Below are positions 44,134-54,545 of a stretch of DNA of 64,000 bases, piece after piece. Below the pieces are notes generated by a model. That model saw nothing but the letters and a program-made list of their open reading frames with translations, ran no database searches and was not told the DNA's origin. Location of the stretch: assembly GCA_031763025.1 (NCBI GenBank), contig JASSKH010000007.1, positions 9,997,930 to 10,061,929 of the forward strand. Reading direction: 5' to 3'. The stretch comes from Macrocystis pyrifera (lineage: Eukaryota > Sar > Phaeophyceae > Laminariales > Laminariaceae). How positions within the stretch are numbered: the first letter of the stretch is position 1; the number at the start of each line of letters is the position of its first letter. Both the position numbers and the translations under genes were made by a program.

Positions 44134-47100
44134 TCAAGCCTTCGAAGAGATCGTCGTTACGACGCCGTCATCCTCCAACACTCGGCTCCGAAACGCCCCC
44201 CCCCCCCCCCCCTCCCCGCCCCGGCCACCGCCTCCCCCATCGCTGCCGCCGTCTCCGGCCCTCCGCTGTTCGATTACGGTCTTGAGGAAGAACTCTCCCG
44301 CCTTGTAACTGGATCGCACCATGGGGCCGGAAGCGACGTAGACGAAGCCCATTCCCTGCGAGGCCCGAGGGGAGGGGGGGGGGGGGGGGTTGGCTGGCGA
44401 GAGACATACGGCGGGCGGTTGGAGGCAGCTCTAGCTCTTCTTTTTTCTTTCGCGGACGGACGGAGGTGCTTCGCAGGACTTGTTTCGCCGCACGTGTTGT
44501 GGTTTTCTCGGGGGGTATTCACCCATATGAACTATTTTACAGGGGTCCATAGTTAATAGGACCTATGGTATACATAGATACACTTACTTAGATCTCGATC
44601 TCTGAGCGTGCTCGGTTGGTACATCCCTGGCCTCTCAGAGCTCCCACTTGGGAATCGCCTCCGTTTATTACTTGCCGGACCGTTCCAGCGAGTCTTTGTT
44701 TTCTCCATTTCTCGTCGTACTTTCAGTCCTTCTTTCCTTTTTTCTTCTTTCGTTTCGTGTGCGTGCGTGTACTCCGAGCACGGTTGCGCGGGCGAACCCG
44801 GCACCGTCGCGGATGTCAGCGGATGCTGGCGAGTAGGGGGGGAGTTGCAAGGAGCGCGGTCGCCGCTTTCGTGCCTAGGCGTCGCGTGTGCCTCGAGACA
44901 CGAGGGATGCATCAATAGGCTCTGTCTGGCCTCCAATTGTGATTTTTTATAGAGTACGTACGAGTATTTAAGGGTCGTTCGGGATTGTAAGACAATATTC
45001 AAGCGGTGCTTATTTTTGCGACCGGGCTGAGAGTCACAAGAGGGAGGTACCCCGAATGAGCACCAACATTGTCGAGCTTGCGTCGAGGTCCACGGTGAGC
45101 ACCGGGCTTCACGCGAGGAGGGCGACGGGGCTCACTGTGGAAGAGAGGGAGGGAAGCTTTACCCGGACTGAATCGGTGGCGAGATGGTCGCGAGAGGGGC
45201 GGGCGGCGTACGAGGCTGAGAGAGAAGCTCTGCTTCAAGATTTTTCCTTTTTTTTTCCTTTTTTTCTTTTTTTGACTGGTGTAAGGTGTTCCACTCAGGT
45301 AGTAAATTATTACACAAAGGGGGGGAGACCTGCCCCACGTGTCAATACTTCCGATCCGAAAAAGGCAGCTGCCGACAGACCGAACAGCAACCTCACAAGA
45401 TTTCACCCCAACGATATACTTAACTCCCGGGAACGGGTAACAAGTACGCCAACTACACAGGAAACCTCGCGCTTATAAACGACAAAAACGCGAGAGCACC
45501 TGATGCCTCCCCATGCCCCCCCCTCCCCCCCCTCAGGCTTGCTTGTCCAAGATAATCTACCTGAGGTCACCCCTCTCCTCCCCCCCCCTTCCGCCCCCCC
45601 CCCACCCCCCACCCCTCGCCCAACTGTTGGAGCGTGTCTCTATTAGGAGTAGGAACGGTGCTCCGTCGCGAAAGGGATGCGTGGTCAATGGTAAAATGAC
45701 TAAGGCAAGAAACACATGAGTACGCCCCCCCCCCCCCCCCTCCCTACCTCCCCCCCCCCCCCCCCCGTCCTCCTTCTCCTGAGCGGCTCACAACCAACGC
45801 CATATTATCTCACCTCGGCGACCCTTTGCCACTCCGCGAACGCCTCCGGGGTGATGTACTCCTTCATGGGCATGTGCCTCTTGCTCGGGCGGAGGTACTG
45901 CCCGAACGTCACAACGTCGCACCCCACCGCCCTCAAATCTCGCAGGGTCGCCTCGACGTCGGCCGGGGTTTCCCCGACCCCGAGCATCAACGATGTCTTC
46001 GTGATCACCTGTAGAGTGGATCGGGGCGGGGGGGCGGGGGGGGGGGGGGGGGGGTGGCGGAGAATGGGGAAGGGGATGTACTCGTGTCATGCGTGGCCGT
46101 AGTCATATGACCACATATAGACCGTTGCATCCCTACAATGCCGGGACGGAGCATGTCGGATTATCACCCACCAGGCAGACATTTGCTTGCATCAAGCGCG
46201 AAGAAACGAGGAGAGGGAGGTCGGGTCGGGGGTCGGGGGGACTGAAAAAATAAGGTAATCGTAGCGCTGGGGGGTGGGACGGACGGACGGCGCGAGTTGG
46301 CAAAAGAAACGAATCGCCGACGGAAGTTTCCTGGGTTCGCCTTGCAGAAGGCTCCGCCTCAAACGTCTTAAGAGAATAAGACGGATTGAGCCGCCGGACA
46401 GACCTCCCCAAGGACTGTACCAGTCGATGTGGCTGGTTGGTGTTTATACCTCTCTCCCCTTCCTCTCTCTGTCCCCCTCCTTCATTCTCTCTCTAATCAT
46501 CTTACTTTTGCTTTCCAGCCTGACTCGTAGGAGGTTTTACCCTCAGCGGTCTTCTCCTGGACAAGCCGTGGTCACAGATGCCGTCCCTTCTCCCCCCCGG
46601 TACATGCCTTCATTTTTATCGCGCATAGGGTTCATTCAGCATTCCCATTCACTGCTTGTCGATTTTCATCGATTGCTAGCTCACGCTCTCGCGCACTTCG
46701 CTAGTCATTTTTTATGCAGAAAAAGTCATCACGAGTATGCACTCGGTGAGACTCGAACCCACGAATTTGATCCGAGTAGGCACGCGGACCACCTATGTAC
46801 CAAGCCACCGGGATGCTGTCTCTCTAATAGGAGCAGGACCGGTGCTACGTTTCGAAATTCATGCGTGGTCAACGGTCAAATGACTTAAGGTAAGCAAAAA
46901 ATGAGTACAAGAGTACGCCCCCCCCCCCCCCCCCCTCCCCCTCTTCCTTCCTCCCTCCCTCCCTTCCCCTCCCTTATTTCCTCCCTCTCCCTCTCGTCCC
47001 CCCCCCCCCCCCCCCGCCCCCCTACCTTTCCGCCGGTGACCTTCTTCGCGTGCTCGAGCACCGACAGGCTCTGGGCGTACCCCGCCCGGTAGTCGCGCAC

Positions 47101-50100
47101 GCGCCCCTGAAGCCTCTCCACCGTCTCGAGGTTATGCGCGAACACATCCAGCCCCGACAGAGCCACCTCCTCCGCCAGCGAGAGATCGCCGCGGAAGTCT
47201 GGCGCCAGGCACTCCACTAGGAGCTTGGGCGCGCGGCGTTTCAGGCCTCGCACCGTGCTGGGGGGAGAATTGATGTAGTCCATGTGTGCGAACGGGGAAA
47301 GGGGGAGAGGGGAGCGGGGGACGGAGGGGGGGTAGGGGGCAGGAGGCAGGGGGGAGGGGGTACATACTGTCAGGTACGCAGCCAGTTCAATACATCAACG
47401 TGGAGGGAATATTTGGCTACGGTGGCCACACGCGCTGCTGCCCCGTTTACAGGGTGGGCAGCAACAAGCACGGAGCTGGGGGGCAGCGAACTACGAACCG
47501 TCCTCGTGCGCAGCCGGAGAAACCGCGAGCGCCGAACAAGACAGACACACAACACACGCACATACATATATAGACCGATCTCACCTGGCGAAGTGGCTTG
47601 CCCCCTGGTCGGCCAAGTCGTCGCGGTCGACGCTCGTGAGCACGACGTAGCCCAGCCCCCAGTCCGTGACCGCCTTCGCCACCTTTTCGGGCTCTTCGGG
47701 GTCTAACGGGGGCGGCGCGCGGCTCGTCTTGACGGCGCAAAAACTACCAACACGACAAGCACGCGCGTTTCAAAACATCGGAGGAGGGAAGGGAGGAACA
47801 ACACCGTCATGGGCCATAACAGAAGCGGCGGCGCGAGTCGCAAGGGCAACAGCAAGAGCGCCCTCTCTCATACGCTGGGTTTATCGACGGAGTGTTTCAA
47901 TCTGTAATAATCACTGCGGGAAAGTCAGGGGCGGGACGGGCAGGAGGAATGGGGGGGGGGAGGGGTGTACTCGATATCATGCATGGCCGTAGTCGTATGA
48001 CCATTGACCCTCGCACCCCTACAATGCTGAGACGGAGGAGCATGTCGGGTTTTCACCGACCAGGCAGACATTGCTTGCACCAAGCGCGAAGCGCCGCGAG
48101 GTGTTGGACGAGTCGCACGAAGGGTGAGCTGTATCCCAAGAACCGCTTTAGAGGTGGACTTTCTTGCATATGGATGACAGCATCAATGAATTGATTTCTG
48201 GTGTGGCCAGTGCCAGAGACAGCAATCGGTTTACTATGTAACTGCCTCGTGATGGGAGGGTGGGGGGGGGGGGGGGGTGCGCTCATCATGCATGACCGTA
48301 GTCGTATGACCGTTGACCCTCTCATCCATAGGGAGGGGGGGGGGGGGGGGGGTACTCGATAGGAGAGATGTACTCGATCTCATGCATAGCCGTAGTCGTA
48401 TGACGAGGGGGGGTAGGGGGGTAAGAGGCGGGGGAGGAGAGGGGGGCGGGGGGGGGGGCTCGTGCAGAAAGGCAACTATGGTGCGACCAGAAAGGGGGCG
48501 GTAGCGACCACTTTTCTCGACTCGCGCGCTCCGATCGGTGATGAGGTATGGCCCGAAAAAGGGTCGATGTCTGTGAACATCATAGCTCCGTCGCGAAAAT
48601 CGACGAATGTTGAATGAACCCTATTACCACCAGAAATGAATGCTAAACTCATTTACAGTACTATTACGGGGGGCCATAGTAAATAGGACCTACGGTACAC
48701 ACAAAAAACTAAATATTTTACCTATTTTTACTATCAATATTTGGTCCTATTTACTACTGTATGGTCCCCCGTAATACAACACACCAGTAACGATTGCTGA
48801 ACCCCATTTACTACCAATACCAACAACAATAACGAGCGACGTACTGCAATCAGAACCCACAACGGACCCCAACACCTGCCACTCTGTCCGTAAATATAAT
48901 AAACTTTTATACTCACTATTAGTATAAAAACGGTCCTTATATTTCGAGACATAGTGTATAGTGTATGCCGTATATAGTCATGTTTGTGAAAAAATCGTAC
49001 TTTCTTCGAACATATCTCCTTCGTGCCGGCACTTCAAGGCAGGCAAAACGCTACAGCAGTAGGTAACTAACTGGTCGACACGGAAAGCCCGTCCGGACAC
49101 ACTGGTCGAGGTCCGGGCGCGACCCGTGCCCTCTGGAGCGCGTGGCAAGCCCTCAAAGTTTTTTCTTCGGCGGGAGTGGATTGAAGACGACTTTCCTGGT
49201 TTCATTCAGTATGAGGGGCCTTCTTTTCTACGTACGTACGTGCGTACCGGCAACAAAAATATCGCCAGCTTCTTGCCCTTTCACGAGCACACAGCCCAGA
49301 CATGTATCAGGTAGACTACAGGCAACAGGCAGAGAGCACAGCGTAACGACGCTGCCATCCATAAGCACCAGCAGGCAACACCGTGCGTGTGTGACACACT
49401 CAGCTGCGCTGTCCTGCTGTGGCTCTGTCGGAGCCTGCGGTTCGTAATCCCCACTCCACCTATCTTTGCTGCTGCTCCTGTGTGTGTGACAGACCCACCA
49501 CAACTTTGGACGGAAACGCAAGAGCACCGTTGGGATTGTATATCAATACGCCAACGGTCCTTCTATTTCCGAAGGCTTTGTGTTTCTTGCCGCGAGCACA
49601 CACCCGACATCTCGTACTGTAGGATACCAGGTCAGCAGATACAGCGCAGAGAACACAACCATTGTCACCCCGCCCAACAGGACAAGCAGCGCCCACAAAC
49701 AAAAACACCACGCCCGTGCGGTGTACTGCTGTGGCGGCTGGTTGCTCTATCGGAAGCTGCGATCCGTCTTTCGTAATCACCACCTCTCTCTAGTGCTATG
49801 CATCAACACACCGACAAATATGACACCGTATCTGGTACCTGTACACCGTTTGGCGGGATCATCAACAAAATCTACAAAACACGATTCAGTCCGTAGCAAC
49901 CGTTCCGCACTGTTTTCACGCATGTTTTTTCCCCAAACATGCAGGTGCAGTTCTAAAAGGGTCTACCAATGTCAAAATGTACACTATTACGGGGAACCAT
50001 AGTTTATAGGACCTATGGTATACATAAAAACCTATATATTTACCTATTTTTACTAACAATATTTGGTTCTATTTACTATGGTCCTCCGTAATGGTCAAGT

Positions 50101-53100
50101 GCAGACATTTCATAACGTCGTAATATTGTGTTACATGCATGCTGTATGGCTCCCAATTCGTTTTTGCGCCACTCCCCTAGGCATGTCCCGAAGGGTAACC
50201 TTACACCGTACCACACTGGGTGGTAAGACACACACCTTCTGGGACGAATTTCAGACCCGGTTTCCTCCAAAACATGCCTTAAGGGGCACACCGCACACAC
50301 AGCGAAAAGGGTGGCTTTGGAAAGATGTATTCAAGAAGGTTGCATTGATAGACGCATCGCTCGTCGTACTCAATACGCTCTCCTCGCTGTCCAGAAACCC
50401 AGCGTCGAATATCGTCCAAGGGTGGTGTGTTATTTCAAGAGTTATACGTACGGCATCCCAGCAGGTCTCTACAAACCCAATTTGGTTTTTTTTACTATAA
50501 AATATGTGTTCCCGCCGTAACATGTCCCCTGGGGTACCTGTTATATAGTACCTGGTATAATAATAGTAGCCTATTTCTCAAGGTTGAGGGCCCACCCTCA
50601 CTGCTACTGATAATACGCCTCATGATATATACTCGTGCACAACAGCAGACAGCAGCAGCAGTGACGACCTCGCGCCTCGCAGCCTTTTCCCCACCTGCAC
50701 CCCCTCGTGCAGGTGTCGCCCATGATCATTATCGTCGCCGTGGCCGTGCCGTCGGCTCCGCCCCAGCACTCGCCGATGTTAGGGCACTTCGCCTCCTCGC
50801 AGACGGTCGCGAGTCCGAGTTCCCTCACCGTCGACCGCAGCCGCTCGTAGTTGTCGCCCTGGGTGGGGACGGCTTTGAGCCAGCTCGGTTTGCGGTGGAT
50901 CACCTGCCGAGATATACGCGCGAACGATTACATACATGGTAAATAAGGTATCGGGGAGCACGATGTGGGGCCAAACCTTCATCGCTTACAAGTTGCCCTG
51001 GCAGTGGTCTCTCTACTCCCTAAGCTACCCAATACCACTCGGGGCGGAAATTTAAGGAGCGTTTCTTCAACATCAAGACAAATACAAATCGGCTCGTGTA
51101 TTTCGATACAGAGTAGATTATCGGCATCAGTGAACACATATTTAGGAGGGGGGGGGGGGGGGGGGGTTCGTTATTGATTACTTTTCGCAAGTTCGAGGAC
51201 ACTTACGAGTAGCACCAGAGTTTTACTACTGCTGCCGTAGACTACACTACGTATATCCCTGTGAACACATCCGTGTATATCGTCGTGGCGAGGGCAAAAG
51301 CGCCCACCCTGCACCCTGCGGCAGGCAGGAACCGCCCACTCACCGACTGCCGTGCTGCGCTTGCTTGAAAGCCCGATAATCGTGTTGGTTGGATCAAAAC
51401 CCTACTAAAAATGCCGACTCCATCATGAAAGCTTTGAACAAAAAGCCCGCTCGGGGGCTCCAGATGGGAATATTGACCATCGCAAGTGACGACTACAACA
51501 GCAGTAGAAGCAACGGCCCCTTCGTGGTTGTGGGATGAAACAATGGTTGGTGCCCGAGTTACGATGGTTGATGTAAGGAAGGAGTCGTGAAGGGCAAGGG
51601 AGCGAAATGATCGTACTCGTGCCGTTGGGCGCTTGAGCTGCTCGTATATGGTTGACAACATCAAAGTTGTCGCTATAAAGCTCACTGCTGTCTCGGGGTC
51701 CCAAAAGGCGTGAACAGAACTCTGGACGTACTACTGCTGTATACGGGTTTAAAAAATATCAATAGTAGCTCCCGATAAATACCAGAGGTCGTAGGTCTAC
51801 TTCGTACATCTGCTTTGCGATGTCGTGATCGAAGAATTGTGCTGACCACGGACACAACACCCCGCTGTCATCTCGAAGCACTGCTACTGGGTACTGCTGC
51901 TGCTCTGCTGTACGTATCCCCGACTGGACTGGCTGGTCACTGGGAAACCACGGCAAAAAAGACAGTTTTACGTCACTGCCGTCTGTGGTGAGATTCTGCC
52001 TGCTCTCTGTCGCGCGTCCTTTTTGGGGGGTTGTATGATACTGCTGCTGCTGCTGCTGCATGCTGTCAAGTGTATCGCAGCAGCCAAGGTGCGTGTATGG
52101 GCGACGGCGGCGTGCTCGACGCTGGAGTAAGTGTTGGCGACTTGGCTACGAACGTTCAAGTCCCGCACAGATGCTCCCAACACAGTAGTACCTGGGAGTA
52201 AAAGTAGCATGTTCCCGAAAGAAAGAAATTATTAAGGGGACCATAGATAAATAGGACCAAATATTGTTGGTAAAAATAGGGAAATATATACGTTTTTGTG
52301 TGTACCGTAGGTCCTATTTACTATGGTCCCCCGTAATACTTCAGGTACTTCGTGTACTCGGGAGTATTTGGGCTTTAGGCACTGCGGGATACTGCGAGTA
52401 CTCGCAGTATTTCGAGATTCTATACTTCGGATACTGCCGTACTCGCACTTTTTCGGGTTCAATACTGCTGTGGATTGCTGGTGTGTTTTAAGTATTTCAG
52501 GGTTTTGAACTGCGGGTACTGCCAAGTACTGGCAGTATTTCGTCCGTTGGTACTGCGAGTACTCCCAAAACGCGAATTATATTCGGGAGTATCAAGTATA
52601 CTTCGAGCATCTGTGCACTGTTTCCATAAACCCCCCATTTGAATGCAAAAAGCAGTCACGGATGGTCCCACAAGTGGGAGTTGGAGCAAATTACTTTCGG
52701 GGAGGGCAACTGGAGTACTTACTGCAAGTACTGACAGTATTTCGGGATTACATTATGCGAGTTTGTCGCATTTCGAGTTCATTAGTCTGCGAGCGAGTAC
52801 TCGAAGTATTTCGGATGTTTGCACTGCGGGTGCACCTTGTACTCGGGCTCATGTACTGCTTATACTCCCAATGCTCGCAGTATGTGCGCCTTCAGTACTG
52901 CTGGTACTCCCAGGTATTCGCAGTATTTAGGCCGCCGGTACTGCAATACTCTCAGTGCTCGGAGTACAAAATGTTGAGCTCGATACTCCGAGTATACTGC
53001 GAGTATGAAGCATACTCGGGAGTCTGTGAAATACCGCTTGCACGTCTCTTTTGGCATTCCGACTCATCACTCGTTGCTTCCCTTGTTGGCGGCACTGCTG

Positions 53101-53830
53101 GGTACTATGATGCAAGTATCAACGAGGAATTCGGCTGACCACGAGTGTCTACGTGTACGAGTACCGGGTGGTTTTCTACTGCGTGGCGGAGAGAGGTGAG
53201 ACCGCGGCACGGCGAGGGTAAGCTCCGATGACGAGCACGAGCGACAAAGCAGACACAGCAGCAGCTGCGCCGCCGCGCCCGCGCCGAGGTCTGGTACATC
53301 AACAATGGCGTGACCTGGTTGCCGGTTGGCGCATTTTCTGACTCCCGCGCGGTACCAGGTGTATGTATACGATCGCGCAGTATATACTGCTGCGCCAGGT
53401 ACGCTGGTACGAGGTACCCGTACGCTGCACACAGATGTTTATGGCAGCAGCGGCCGACGTGCTGACGGGCGACAGGGGAACAAGTACAGCAGTGGAACTG
53501 CACGGTACGTGGACGCGCCGATCGATGCTTGTGGCCGACTGCTGTGCCGTGCGGTTCGTATCGTACCTTGCCGGTCTTGTCTCGCGTGCGTCGCGGAACA
53601 GCAGTCCCGTAGGAGACGTCTCCAGAAAAGGAGAAGTCGTGCAGCTTCACCGCCGCCGAAGCATCCTCCTCTTCTCTGAGTCGCTCGCGAAGGGCGTCCA
53701 GCCGGCCCTGGCTACTACCACCCGCTTCGACAGCGGCAGCCGCGCTGCTCAACAGTTTCCGACCTTGCAGAATAGCCCGCCCGCCGTGCCGACCGAGCTT
53801 GCCCGAACTGGCGGCGGCAATCGTCGCCAT
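44134..53830 (-). CDS. LIP1: Lipoyl synthase, mitochondrial (radical SAM), six exons, complete
   Basis: Exons in transcript order: 53830-53567, 50903-50695, 47743-47585, 47257-47026, 46008-45814, 44355-44134. All introns are GT-AG with matching phases and the joined frame is 427 codons including TGA. The enzyme inserts two sulfur atoms into protein-bound octanoyl groups, making lipoate for the 2-oxoacid dehydrogenases and glycine cleavage. Evidence: auxiliary-cluster motif C-x4-C-x5-C ([15 protein letters not shown]), radical SAM motif CTRGC-x-FC split by an intron, [37 protein letters not shown] and the C-terminal RSSYKAGEF. The residue built across the intron inside the radical SAM motif is Ser (AG+T), where plants have Arg and bacteria may have Pro. 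The first 88 residues are Ala/Arg/Ser-rich and look like a mitochondrial presequence followed by the usual linker. The C-terminal tail has Gly runs encoded by a G homopolymer. Confidence 0.95.
44531..44580. mobile_element. Half copy of MITE family A
   Basis: Left arm only: TTTTACAGGGGTCCATAGTT followed by AATAGGACCTATGGTATACA. It lies in the last intron of the lipoyl synthase gene. Confidence 0.65.
45618..45740 (+). mobile_element. Repeat family SC
   Basis: CAACTGTTGGAGCGTGTCTC, TATTAGGAGTAGGAACGGTG, TGGTAAAATGACTAAGGCAA, GAAACACATGAGTACG and a C run. It lies in the last lipoyl synthase intron. Confidence 0.68.
46022..46203 (-). mobile_element. Repeat family SB, minus-strand copy
   Basis: A G-rich tract (about 46024-46052), then GTACTCGTGTCATGCGTGGC, CCCTACAATGCCGGGACGGA and TTGCTTGCATCAAGCGCGAA. 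It lies in lipoyl synthase intron 4. Confidence 0.65.
46735..46805 (-). ncRNA. tRNA-like segment, minus strand
   Basis: Read on the minus strand: GGTGGCTTGGTACATAGG (A-box-like) and GTGGG TTCGAGT CTCAC (T arm, one G-U pair). The acceptor ends do not pair. It borders a family-SC repeat. Confidence 0.35.
46815..46935 (+). mobile_element. Repeat family SC next to a tRNA-like segment
   Basis: GCTGTCTCTCTAATAGGAGC, GGTCAACGGTCAAATGACTT, AAAAAATGAGTACAAGAGTA and a C run. The tRNA-like boxes at about 46735-46805 lie immediately to the left on the other strand. In lipoyl synthase intron 4. Confidence 0.65.
47951..48410 (-). mobile_element. Repeat family SB, one long and two partial minus-strand copies
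   Basis: The long copy is 47951-48242, from a G run through GTACTCGATATCATGCATGG to GCCAGAGACAGC and CATGTAAC-like 5' sequence. Partial copies follow at about 48262-48330 and 48337-48405, each starting with a G run. They lie in lipoyl synthase intron 2. Confidence 0.65.
48662..48776. mobile_element. Palindromic MITE, family A
   Basis: TATTACGGGGGGCCATAGT ... ATGGTCCCCCGTAATA. A short duplication (ACTACTGTATGG) in the right arm makes it the longest copy. It lies in lipoyl synthase intron 2. Confidence 0.88.
48880..48956. mobile_element. Palindromic MITE, family B
   Basis: CACTCTGTCCGTAAATATAA at the left and TTATATTTCGAGACATAGTG at the right are inverted complements with few mismatches, around TTTTATAC...GTATAAAA. 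Confidence 0.7.
49070..49265 (-). repeat. Dispersed repeat, copy 2
   Basis: CCCGTGCCCTCTGGAGCGCG, TTTTTTCTTCGGCGGGAGTG and GGGGCCTTCTTTTCTACGTA are the reverse complement of the 26990-27200 copy. In lipoyl synthase intron 2. Confidence 0.65.
49985..50092. mobile_element. Palindromic MITE, family A
   Basis: TATTACGGGGAACCATAGTT ... CTATGGTCCTCCGTAAT with the standard interior. It lies in lipoyl synthase intron 2. Confidence 0.88.
52229..52338. mobile_element. Palindromic MITE, family A
   Basis: TTATTAAGGGGACCATAGAT ... CTATGGTCCCCCGTAATA. It abuts the AGTACT-rich repeat that starts at about 52340, in lipoyl synthase intron 1. Confidence 0.86.
52340..53040. repeat. Palindrome-rich AGTACT array, copy 2 (inverted)
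   Basis: Same motif class (ACTGCGAGTACTCGCAGTAT), with the shared block GATGGTCCCACAAGTGGGAG then TTGGAGCAAATTA in the opposite orientation to copy 1. In lipoyl synthase intron 1. Confidence 0.7.
53567..53830 (-). CDS. LIP1: Lipoyl synthase exon 1, presequence
   Basis: ATG at 53830-53828 begins [18 protein letters not shown]. The frame is also open upstream for 91 codons, but this Met directly starts an Ala/Arg/Ser-rich, acid-poor segment expected of a mitochondrial targeting peptide. It is followed by [13 protein letters not shown] and HDFSFSGD, the position of the family's pre-catalytic linker. The exon ends at AAG|GTACGA in phase 0, matching exon 2 ([14 protein letters not shown]). Confidence 0.82.
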
Positions 53831-54289
53831 CGCGGGGAGAAAAATACGCGTTCCTTTTTTTTTCTCTCGGAGGGAGTGGATCAGATCACCTTGGGTCGGT
53901 TGCCAGCTACTACCACTCGGGGGCAAGAAGGCCCTGAGCTCGTTCCTTCCTACACTGAAGCGAATTAAGACTGCTGTTGTGATGTTACGTGTTTCTGAGT
54001 TGCGATCGGTAGAGAGGGTGTTCCACATATAGGGCGTTATTGTAACACCCTCAGTGAAAATTGGACTGAACTGTCCGTAAATGTAAGAATTATTTTGTAT
54101 CAATTTTTATATGTCAAAAGTCTTTATAAATACGGACAATGGTAGGTTTGTTCAATTGTCCCGCTCGGCTCAACCATCGTCGTACGCGCCAGAAAAATGT
54201 AACCGGTACATTTCATGCGATTTTTTGGCCGACTTTTTCCCAAGGGCGGTATTCGTTGACATCGAGCTCACAACAGATATACGCACAGG
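53831..54289. promoter_or_regulatory. Shared intergenic region of two head-to-head genes
   Basis: The lipoyl synthase start codon and the EF-hand/WW gene start codon are 459 bases apart on opposite strands, so both promoters and 5' leaders must fit here unless there are untranslated upstream exons. The stretch contains an AT-rich palindromic MITE (about 54067-54142). I see no unambiguous TATA box; TATAAA at about 54124-54129 lies within the MITE arm. Confidence 0.5.
54067..54142. mobile_element. Palindromic MITE, family B, in the bidirectional promoter
   Basis: CTGTCCGTAAATGTAAGAAT at the left and TTTATAAATACGGACAATGG at the right are inverted complements. The element lies between the two head-to-head start codons. 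Confidence 0.6.
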
Positions 54290-54514
54290 ATGGAGCAGGG
54301 ACAGGGACACCACCCGCCGGAAGACGTGTGCTGGGTACACCCCACCGACTCGCTAGTATTCTCGGTCTCGCCTGCCGGCCCTTCGACCAGCAACAGCGTT
54401 CGCGGGGGCAGCAACAACGCGGACGAGGACAAGTTCTTCAACAAGAGCCGAGACGAGGAAACGGACGAAGATCGCCCGTTGATGGGCGAGTACATCTGGG
54501 ATGCTGGCGGTGGT

Positions 54515-54545
<31 letters not shown>

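Noticed and set aside
45056..45478. Open frame starting [19 protein letters not shown] on the plus strand in the last lipoyl synthase intron
   Set aside because: Composition is mildly coding-like over the first 60 codons, but there is no domain, no splice partner and a T-rich break. Kept only as a possibility.
53105..54103. Long minus-strand frame of 332 codons
   Set aside because: Only the 88 codons from 53830 to 53567 belong to lipoyl synthase; the extension upstream crosses the promoter and the downstream part is intron.
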